Below, in pieces: positions 30,389-38,013 of a stretch of DNA of 38,584 nt (positions within the stretch are counted from its first letter, which is position 1; each line of letters opens with the position of its first letter). The position numbers were made by a program, and so were the translations under genes. The stretch is from Acidobacteriota bacterium (GTDB lineage Bacteria > Acidobacteriota > Terriglobia > UBA7540): assembly GCA_031292775.1 (NCBI GenBank), contig JARLGN010000411.1:1-38584 (forward strand). The letters run 5' to 3'. The notes beneath the pieces are model-generated. The model had not been told where the DNA came from and made no database searches. It saw only the letters and a list, made by a program, of their open reading frames with translations.

Positions 30389-31267
30389 TTACTGAGAGCT
30401 GCAGTACGCAACAGTATCTGTCGCAGACACGAACTGGATGGGAGTTCCCGGCGCAATCACGAACTCGCTCTCACCCCACCGCACGAATTCCTCGCTTCCG
30501 TCTTCTTGAGGAGCCCAATCAAAGGTGTAACCGAGGGACGTCCAGGGATACGGCGAGTCTGTGGCAAACGACGTATAATACTTGTTGAGGAACCAGTACC
30601 ATCTCTGAATTCCCATCTTCTTCTTCCCACTGGGATCCATGGGTTGGTGGTTTTTATCTGTGTTATTCACCGCATTGAGATCCTTGTATACGTCTGCCTG
30701 CTTCGGAAGCGAAGCCCGCTGGCAGGTGTCGGTATCAGGCGAGGGGTCGCCGCATGGACGAAAGAACTTGGAGGCGTCGGATGGGTCGGGCACCGCCAAC
30801 TCCACAAACCATATGTTGTTGCTGCCAGGAGGAAGGCCCAACCGCTGTTCCAGCCGCAAGGTCAACTGCCCCCGATCAGATCCGTGGGACCTGACGTAGT
30901 CCCGGCAAAAATCCTTCAGATGCGGAACAACTGTTACCCACGTCTCCTTAAAAGCTGTAGGCGCATTTTTGTAAAGCGGGGCCTGCTTCTCTCCCGCCCA
31001 GGTTACGACCTTAACCGGCTGATGTATGTCAATAGATACGAGTTTATGCGAGGCTTGCGAGGGCTTGGGCGTAACCGTCTCGATCACCGCTCTCCGATAA
31101 TCCTCGCCCGGGCCGCGATTTCCCCCCGGCGCCATGATCAGCAGCCCCACGAAAGGCGCCAATAGAAAGAACGTGGCAATCAGGATCGCAGCGATTGGCG
31201 AATCCTGCGCCGGGGCGGGGGAATTGTGCGGCCCGGTGCCGGTGCTGGGTGTGCTCTTCTCCTGCAT
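30389..31267 (-). CDS. single-TM protein of unknown function, patatin-linked
   Basis: One N-terminal TM (IAAILIATFFLLAPFVGLLIMAP); coding region on the same strand 26 bp upstream of the patatin gene. Confidence 0.75.
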   Translation of the reverse strand: MQEKSTPSTGTGPHNSPAPAQDSPIAAILIATFFLLAPFVGLLIMAPGGNRGPGEDYRRAVIETVTPKPSQASHKLVSIDIHQPVKVVTWAGEKQAPLYKNAPTAFKETWVTVVPHLKDFCRDYVRSHGSDRGQLTLRLEQRLGLPPGSNNIWFVELAVPDPSDASKFFRPCGDPSPDTDTCQRASLPKQADVYKDLNAVNNTDKNHQPMDPSGKKKMGIQRWYWFLNKYYTSFATDSPYPWTSLGYTFDWAPQEDGSEEFVRWGESEFVIAPGTPIQFVSATDTVAYCSSQ

Positions 31268-31314
31268 GGTTCACCTCCTGCCGAGTCCCGGCAAGACGCC
31301 GTGTTGAAGCTCCC

Positions 31315-32877
31315 CTACTTTGTCGCAGCGGAAGCTGCGGGACCGCCGGCTGGAGTCGTGCCCGCGGACTGACTTGAAGTTTGGGAAGATTGGACTAGCT
31401 TGTCCTTGTTTTCCTTGGCCTTGTCAGATTTGAAGAGGGTGTCAAAGACCTCGCCAAGCTTCGTTGTGGCCGCTTTTGAGAACATGCCCACCATGGCGGC
31501 GACGGCGACCAAGCCAAAGGGGTTCAACTCCGAGGCCTTAGCGTTTGAGCCTGAGGCGATGGCCATGACTCCTCCACGTCCCGCGGCATAAACGACTAGC
31601 GCCAAACCGGCCCCAATGAACGGGCGGAAGCAGTACCACGACGCCCAACTCCTTTTGAGCGTCTTATTGCCGACATAATCCGAATACGACTGGGCCACGT
31701 GGAGAAAACTTCCCAAACTCCCCGCGAGTAGCACGAGCAGCAGCAGGTCAAGTTCGCGATTGATCCACTGGTGCCTTAGGATTTCCACATAGGGACTGTT
31801 AACCGTACGCTCGTCGTCCCGCTTTTCGTCCAGATCCTTCGAAGCAGCAGTTTGAGCCTCCAAGGCTCGCTTATGAATTAACTCCGCAGGGTCGACACTT
31901 GGATCGGCGCTGGCATTAGCCGCCGCGAGAGTTGTTGCATCTTCACTTGTCTTGACGGCACCTGGAGTTCCGGGCGGTTCGCGTTTCCTGCTACCTGGGT
32001 CCTCTAGTCTTAATTCGTGTTTAATTTTAGCTACATTGGTTTCTGCGTTCACAAGCGCCGCATTCTTGTCCTCCAACGTCCTTTCCGCCTCGATGCGGTT
32101 TGCCTTCGCCGCGTCGGGGCTCGGCAACGCCGGAGGCCAGAGCGCCACCATGAAGGAAACATTGAGCAAGAACACCAAAAGAAGAAATCCAAGCAGCATA
32201 TAGACCGCTGGGCCCGTCCACGGCGGCGACGCCAGATTCACGGCTGCTACCGCCTGCTTCCCACTTGGTTTGCTTGTGGCCACGATGGTGACGGTCGTCG
32301 AATCTTGGATATCGGGAGGGGCCGTGAACGACGCCTTGTACAAGTCCGTCTGATTTGGATCTAGCTTCAAAAGTGGAGGGCTTTGAGTCCAGGTTATTTT
32401 TTTTGTTGAGCCTTCCTTTTCTGCGGGTGCTCCCTTTTCTGTCGTTGCTCCAGGCGGGGCCGGAGCCGCCCCGACTGAGGGGGGCCCCGCGACAATAGCG
32501 ATAAACTCCTGCGACTGGCCCGCTTTAAGCTCGACTTTTGCCGGAACAATAGCAATGGCGTCGGGAGTGAGGTAGATCGTCGCGCTTGCCGACTCGCCCG
32601 CGGGTTCAGTGGGGCTGGCCGACTCATTCGCGGGTTTGGTGGCGATAACAGCAATGGTCTGCGCGGTCGCCGCAGTTGGCGCGACATAGACCGCCGAGCT
32701 CGCCTTGATACTGGGCGCCAGAGCTCCGGTCGCAGGGTTCACAAAGCTTCCGTTCGGCGGCAGGGTCAAATTCCAGGTCACCTCAACCGAATTACCTTTG
32801 GCATCGGTAGACGTGAACGTGGCGGCCTGCCCCGAGGTCAGTAGAACTTCCTGCGGCATGATATTCACGTTAGCCAT
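31315..32877 (-). CDS. Ig-like-domain / coiled-coil / multi-TM protein of unknown function
   Basis: Two N-terminal Ig-like repeats, TM ending VALWPP, charged helical linker, then a multi-TM domain shared with the next gene. Confidence 0.85.
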   Translation of the reverse strand: MANVNIMPQEVLLTSGQAATFTSTDAKGNSVEVTWNLTLPPNGSFVNPATGALAPSIKASSAVYVAPTAATAQTIAVIATKPANESASPTEPAGESASATIYLTPDAIAIVPAKVELKAGQSQEFIAIVAGPPSVGAAPAPPGATTEKGAPAEKEGSTKKITWTQSPPLLKLDPNQTDLYKASFTAPPDIQDSTTVTIVATSKPSGKQAVAAVNLASPPWTGPAVYMLLGFLLLVFLLNVSFMVALWPPALPSPDAAKANRIEAERTLEDKNAALVNAETNVAKIKHELRLEDPGSRKREPPGTPGAVKTSEDATTLAAANASADPSVDPAELIHKRALEAQTAASKDLDEKRDDERTVNSPYVEILRHQWINRELDLLLLVLLAGSLGSFLHVAQSYSDYVGNKTLKRSWASWYCFRPFIGAGLALVVYAAGRGGVMAIASGSNAKASELNPFGLVAVAAMVGMFSKAATTKLGEVFDTLFKSDKAKENKDKLVQSSQTSSQSAGTTPAGGPAASAATK

Positions 32878-32899
32878 GATCCCTCCTCAACACCCAAGC

Positions 32900-32955
32900 G
32901 GTAGTAAATTTGGGGAAAAAGCCCACGGTCATAAATACGCTGGCCTTGGCTGACC
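32900..32955. repeat. partial copy 4 of palindromic intergenic element
   Basis: gtaaatttggggaaaaagcccacggtcA matches the core of the other copies. Confidence 0.6.
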
Positions 32956-32972
32956 GCTCCGGTGCGTTCGAG

Positions 32973-34517
32973 TTAGACGTATTGGTAACCGCTCGGCAAA
33001 ACACCCTTCTGCCCATCTGGATTAACTACTTCCACGTCTGCGCTGCCAACAAGAGGGTGCGGCGGCGTCATGGCGGTGATCGATGTTTTGCTTGTCCACT
33101 TCACAGCCGTTGCAGGAACGCCGCCAATATTGACCTTCGCACCATCGGCGAAATCAGTTCCGGTTATTGTCACTGGGATTCCCCCCGCCGCAGGGCCTGA
33201 AGTTGGCGCGATCGAGATTGCCTTGGGGCCAGGGGCCAATCCTCCCGCAGTCTGGGTTGTGGATCCCAATGGGTTATTTAGATTATTAGGGTTGCTCGAT
33301 TGGAACATGGTTCCGAATACCTCACCGAGCTTTGTGGTGGCGATCTTGGAAAACATGCCCACTAGCACGGCAACTGAGGTTAAAGCGAAAGGGCTAAGCT
33401 CTGATGTTTTAACGCCGGCCCCTGTGGTGATAGCCATGAATCCTCCTCGGACGGTCATATAAAACGCCAGAGCCAAGACCGCTCCCAAGAAAGGATGAAG
33501 GTAATACCACCACGCCCAACTGATCTTGAGCTCCTCATTGCCAACGAAAGATGTGAAGGATCGGGCGGAGTGCAAAAAGGCGCCAAGGGCGCCTCCGATT
33601 AGCACTAAGAACAGCAAGTCAACGTCGCGAGGTAGGGTAACACCTGGGCGATTCTCAAGCCTGGATTTGCCCGGATGCGCGACTAAATCCGCAGATGCGT
33701 TCTCTGCGGCCTTTGCGTTTGCAAGTTTCGTGTCGGCCTCAGCTTTTTGTTTTTGGTCTTTATCAAGCTCTGCTTTCATCTTGTCGACCGTATCCTTGGG
33801 TTGTGTTTTCCCGGCCTCGTACGAGTCTTGCGCGTTCTTCAAGTCTTTAGCGGCGCTCTCGACATCCGTTTGAGCATCTTGTCTCGCTTTTGTTAGGTTG
33901 GGGTCGGGCGGAGACGGAGGCCACAATGCAACGAGCAGGAAGACGAGCGAAGAAACACCTAACAAATAGAACCCTAATAAATTCCGCTTCCAGCCCTTAA
34001 GCGGGGGAGGGATGAGCGTAACGGTGGCGTTAGCGGTTTTATTGCCGAGAGTGCTTATCGCAGTTAATTTGACTACGGCAGGATCAATAAGCGAGGGGTC
34101 AGGCGTGTACAACCCGTCAGGCTTGATGGTCCCGAGTCCGGGACTGAGGTTCCATGTTACATTGTTCGCGGGATCCCCGGACACTATTGCCTTAAACTGC
34201 TGCACCTGAGTATGCCTGAGTTGGACTGACGCAGGGATGATCTGCACAGAAATCGGGGTCAGAAATACCGTCGTACTCGCCGAGCCGGCCGCGGCAGTCG
34301 CAGTAATGGTAATCGCCTGCGCGCTACTGATTTGCTGCGGCGCGGTATAAGTTATAGAGGTAGAGGGTGCGCCCGCTGGAGCTATTGTTCCAACCGAGGG
34401 AGGAGTGATCGTCCAGGTGACCGGGATTGGGGCGCCTTGATCGTCTTGAGATCCGAAGGTCGCACTTTGCATTTCTGTCAACGGGATGTTTTGGGGTGTA
34501 ATATTTACTTTGGCCAT
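32973..34517 (-). CDS. Ig-like / coiled-coil / multi-TM protein with C-terminal IPT/TIG domain
   Basis: Paralogous to 31315-32877; C-terminus ISIAPTSGPAAGGIPVTITGTDFADGAKVNIGGVPA...VVNPDGQ is a TIG domain. Confidence 0.88.
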   Translation of the reverse strand: MAKVNITPQNIPLTEMQSATFGSQDDQGAPIPVTWTITPPSVGTIAPAGAPSTSITYTAPQQISSAQAITITATAAAGSASTTVFLTPISVQIIPASVQLRHTQVQQFKAIVSGDPANNVTWNLSPGLGTIKPDGLYTPDPSLIDPAVVKLTAISTLGNKTANATVTLIPPPLKGWKRNLLGFYLLGVSSLVFLLVALWPPSPPDPNLTKARQDAQTDVESAAKDLKNAQDSYEAGKTQPKDTVDKMKAELDKDQKQKAEADTKLANAKAAENASADLVAHPGKSRLENRPGVTLPRDVDLLFLVLIGGALGAFLHSARSFTSFVGNEELKISWAWWYYLHPFLGAVLALAFYMTVRGGFMAITTGAGVKTSELSPFALTSVAVLVGMFSKIATTKLGEVFGTMFQSSNPNNLNNPLGSTTQTAGGLAPGPKAISIAPTSGPAAGGIPVTITGTDFADGAKVNIGGVPATAVKWTSKTSITAMTPPHPLVGSADVEVVNPDGQKGVLPSGYQYV

Positions 34518-34558
34518 TTTCCCTCCTAAAGCCGTTGCGTGGTGAGGTTTTCAGCCGG

Positions 34559-34644
34559 TAGCCATCACGGTTAATTCGTACTCCAATTGGTCGGTTGTGC
34601 GTTGGGGAAAAGCCCACGGTCAGTTTTTTTGACCATGATGGCGA
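34559..34644. repeat. copy 3 of palindromic intergenic element
   Basis: Ends TAGCCATCACGGTTA / TGACCATGATGGCGA (inverted); core ttggggaaaagcccacggtca. Confidence 0.65.
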
Positions 34645-34648
34645 CCCG

Positions 34649-35055
34649 CTAATTTGAAAGCCAGAGGAAAAGTACAATCAGAAGCCAAGTAACATTAATC
34701 GCAAGGGCCCATTGTTTGGCGTTAAAAAAAAACAAGCGAAGCTTCCATGACCAGCTCGCATCGTCGTACCTGGCCTCCTCAAGGCCCTCCTTTTCCATTT
34801 CTTTTTGCAATCCTCGGACGTTGTGATAACCCGCCACATATTGCAGGAAGTCCAGAAACATAACGAGCACAGCGAGACCTCCGAGGGCAACCAGGTTGCC
34901 CCGCCAATGAGAGGATATGTCCTTTGCTGCTGTAGAGTCTCCAACGAGTAGCCCCACGTTAGCGCGAGGATCCCAAGTGCTACCGTTCGAACTTGGGTGC
35001 TCAACCTGTCTGAAACCGAAGTCAATTGGTCTAGGACGTCTCCCTTTTTCGGCAT
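34649..35055 (-). pseudogene. multi-TM protein split by a one-base frameshift
   Basis: Frames 34678-35055 and 34649-35068 join at TGGGGC to give ...VRTVALGILALTWG|LLVGDSTAAKDISSHWRGNLVALGGLAVLVMFLDFLQYVAG.... Confidence 0.7.
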
Positions 35056-35071
35056 GATCGATCCCCATTAG

Positions 35072-35419
35072 CTAATGCGGCCCCGCCCAGTCCGTAATCT
35101 CAGCTACAACATTAAGTATGCTGGTTACAGACGCCATGATGTTCTGGACCTGGGTGATGTCCCTTAGAGCGTCATCGAGAGCTTGTGTGGATTGAGTCAG
35201 GCCCGCCGCACTGGCTTGCATGGCGGTGGCAATGTCGCTGAGGCTTTTGTTGCCAAGCGCATTGATAGCTGACTGTAATTGGCCCAATTGATGCGCCGCC
35301 GCCACTCGCATGGCCTGAGTCTGGTTACCCATTGCGGCTTGCCATGCCGGCGAGAGCATTGTGGAGCGCGCGCTGGTGAGTACCGACAATGTTTGTGCAT
35401 ATAAATCGCTCGGGTCCAT
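35072..35419 (-). CDS. small helical protein of unknown function
   Basis: All-helical composition, C-terminal hydrophobic segment ITQVQNIMASVTSILNVVAEI; between other cluster genes on the same strand. Confidence 0.7.
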   Translation of the reverse strand: MDPSDLYAQTLSVLTSARSTMLSPAWQAAMGNQTQAMRVAAAHQLGQLQSAINALGNKSLSDIATAMQASAAGLTQSTQALDDALRDITQVQNIMASVTSILNVVAEITDWAGPH

Positions 35420-35485
35420 GTCTTTTTCTCCCGTTCAAATTTCCGCGAGGATGTCGCACATCATTTAGCACTGGCAGCGGCCAGC

Positions 35486-35524
35486 GCGGAGGTACGCGTC
35501 TTTTGCGTTCCTCCGCGGTTTTTT
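35486..35524 (+). terminator. intrinsic terminator oriented opposite to the flanking genes
   Basis: GCGGAGGtACGC ... GCGTtCCTCCGC followed by ggTTTTTT on the + strand. Confidence 0.55.
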
Positions 35525-35759
35525 AATGTTTCCCATCAATCAATAAACACATGGCCGCTCGTTTTGATTTAGAACCGCAGAGTAGTGCTGAAATGCGCAC
35601 AACTCCGCGCTACCCGCTTCCTGCACAAGGCAGTTGAACCGGTCTTGTGTGATCCCACTAAATGCCTGTGCTGCGCATGCGGCCATGCCTTTTCCCTCCC
35701 TTTGCCGGTTAGGGGCGAATCAGACGTCCCCCAGAGCGGTGCTGTTCTGCTAGGAATAG

Positions 35760-35851
35760 TAGCCCCGGTCAATTCGCATTCGGAATTGACCGGGGGTTCG
35801 TAAATCCAGGGAAAGAGCCCAAGGTCAGAAAAGACCTGACCGTGATGGCTA
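35760..35851. repeat. copy 2 of palindromic intergenic element
   Basis: CCCCGGTCAATTC-gcattcg-GAATTGACCGGGG perfect 13-bp stem; agggaaagagccc; GGTCAG...CTGACC. Confidence 0.75.
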
Positions 35852-35877
35852 CCGCTGGCTGCCAGGGCGTGTTCGAG

Positions 35878-36552
35878 TTAGACGTACTTGTAGCCACTCT
35901 CCAAAACATCAATTTGGCCATCCGCATTAACCACTTCCACGTCCACGCTGCCTGCAGCCTGTGCTGGCGTTGTGGCGGAAATCGATGTATTGCTTATCCA
36001 CTTCACAGCCGATGCAGGAGCGCTGCCAAAATTGACACTCGCGCCATTGGTGAGATCAGTTCCGGTGATTGTCACCGGTGTGCCCCCAGCCGCTGGCCCT
36101 GAAGTCGGCGCGATCGACGTCATCTTGGGGGGAGGGACCACCGCTCCCGCCGCGGGGGCCAGGGCCTGACTGACAGTTTGCACTAACGTGTTTATTGAGC
36201 CGACGATCGAGCCTGGGGTGGGAGTAAGAATTGCGAAGCCTACTCCAACTGCTGCTGTGGCAATGCATATGGCCTTTTGCACGTCGGCAATAACCGTAAG
36301 TGCGTGAATGGCACTATGTGCCCCGTTCTGCAAGGTCATCACTGAGCCCTGGATCTCGGTCGTAGCGACGGCTAGAGCTTCATCCTCGAGCTGCTCACTG
36401 TATGACTGCAATTGACCAAACTGCATGGTCAACTGGTTTTTCTGTAACTGGGTTAGAGAGCTGGCATTTTGGATTCGGAAGTTCAAAGTTGCTTCCGCCA
36501 AGTCCTCGAACAATGCCCCCAAATTTCTTAAGTCAAGCGCTGTCCATTGCAT
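35878..36552 (-). CDS. helical-hydrophobic protein with C-terminal IPT/TIG domain
   Basis: Helical N-terminus, hydrophobic segment AICIATAAVGVGFAILTP, then MTSIAPTSGPAAGGTPVTITGTDLTNGASVNFG TIG domain. Confidence 0.82.
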   Translation of the reverse strand: MQWTALDLRNLGALFEDLAEATLNFRIQNASSLTQLQKNQLTMQFGQLQSYSEQLEDEALAVATTEIQGSVMTLQNGAHSAIHALTVIADVQKAICIATAAVGVGFAILTPTPGSIVGSINTLVQTVSQALAPAAGAVVPPPKMTSIAPTSGPAAGGTPVTITGTDLTNGASVNFGSAPASAVKWISNTSISATTPAQAAGSVDVEVVNADGQIDVLESGYKYV

Positions 36553-36565
36553 ATTCCGTCCCCCT

Positions 36566-37516
36566 CTAGAAAGCGTTCTTTATTGAGATCGCTGCACTTG
36601 CCAAGCTGACAGTCGGTTGTCCCAAGAGTTCTGCTAGTTGCTTTGCATCCAAATGGTCTTTATTTTCAAAGAGTTTCTTGTGTCTTTCTCCAATTGTCCC
36701 GAGGGCAGTCTGGAAATCCTTAACTGCCTTCTTCTGGGCCTCCAGGCGGTCCAAATCGGCAGTGCAATGACGGTCAAGGATTTCCATTCCCAATGGCTCG
36801 CCTGGTGCCAATGGCTCGTTTGGTGGCGCGAAGTTTTTACAATAACTGTTCTCGGTGTCGTAATCATACCTCAGACCTTCGAAGTACCTGTTTGCCGCGT
36901 AGTCAGCCAAGAAGCTTGTTACGTCCTGGACGGCTTGGTTGTTGTCTCCAATAATCTTCGCCAATTCATGTTGCCGGTAGCCGCTTGCCCACAAATTCGT
37001 TAGCACCTTTGCCAGTCCGCCCGCTGCAGTGGCCTTCGTCAGCTCCGCCGTGGTGAGCGTCGGGTCGGCCGTCTTTAACTCACTCTGAATATTGTCAAAG
37101 CCGCTACCGACTTTACTTAAGTCATCGTTTGCCAGATTCCCGAGAGCAGTAATATAGTTAAACAACGCTTGGTTGACCTTCGCAAGCGGTGCCTTAATGC
37201 TTGCGTAGTATTGGCAGTTCTGTTTATTACCTGTCATGTTGTTAAATTTCTCACTTCTAAAAGCATTCGCCAGCTTACATGCTGGTTCTGCTCCATCCTG
37301 AATCGATGAGAAGGTCTTGCCCACAGCTTGGCTCGCTTTGGCAAAGTCCGAGATTTGGGTCAATACAACGCAGGAAGAATTCCCCAACATTGCATTCAAG
37401 ATCATCACGAGTGTGGCAACGCGCCACGTACTCCGGGAAAAGCGAGATTTCTCCTCGCTCTTACTCTTAATACTCAGGCCATAGCCTGTGTTTCCGGAAG
37501 TTGACCGAATATCCAT
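36566..37516 (-). CDS. signal-anchored or lipoprotein-like helical protein of unknown function
   Basis: N-terminal hydrophobic segment VATLVMILNAMLGNSSC; helical remainder; coding region ends 13 bp before the next gene. Confidence 0.72.
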   Translation of the reverse strand: MDIRSTSGNTGYGLSIKSKSEEKSRFSRSTWRVATLVMILNAMLGNSSCVVLTQISDFAKASQAVGKTFSSIQDGAEPACKLANAFRSEKFNNMTGNKQNCQYYASIKAPLAKVNQALFNYITALGNLANDDLSKVGSGFDNIQSELKTADPTLTTAELTKATAAGGLAKVLTNLWASGYRQHELAKIIGDNNQAVQDVTSFLADYAANRYFEGLRYDYDTENSYCKNFAPPNEPLAPGEPLGMEILDRHCTADLDRLEAQKKAVKDFQTALGTIGERHKKLFENKDHLDAKQLAELLGQPTVSLASAAISIKNAF

Positions 37517-37880
37517 TGCTAATCTCCCTCTTTAATTTGGTTTTCACTTCCTTGGACACTCGCACTCGAGGCCGAGCGGTGAATCATCACGTGCGCCCCC
37601 GTACAGCCCCATATCGCTTAGGATAGAATTTGCCCATCGGGATCCTCAGTGCGAGAGCCCCCCGGTCCGCACGACGATTCCGGGAGGACCTGCGTCATAT
37701 CGAATGGTGTTGGTCGTTGAACCAGACATTTTCGGGTGCGCAATTCCCTTCAATTCTTGTTCTCCAGCGGCGACCGAACGCCCTGGGGGGGGGGATAATT
37801 GCCGGTGGTGCAATTGCCCTCGGGTCTCGCCCTGGCGACATGGGCGCAGGGCGGTTCTTTCTCGCTTCCGGAACCAGTTG

Positions 37881-37968
37881 TAGCCACGGTCAATTCGAAT
37901 TTGGAATTGACCGTGGGCTCGCAAAATCTTGGCAAAAAGCCCGGTTCAGAAAACGCTAAACATGGCTG
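37881..37968. repeat. copy 1 of palindromic intergenic element
   Basis: CCACGGTCAATTC-gaatttg-GAATTGACCGTGG perfect 13-bp stem; ttggcaaaaagccc core. Confidence 0.75.
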
Positions 37969-38013
37969 CAGGCCCATGCCTGTCTGTCCAGAAATATGGC
38001 AAGCGCCTGCGCC

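Noticed and set aside
32955-35885. Integron attC sites (minus-strand GTCTAAC, fitting RYYYAAC, at both TIG gene ends)
   Set aside because: The heptamer is explained by the conserved Val-stop codons of the duplicated TIG domain; no convincing GTTRRRY partner or integrase was found.
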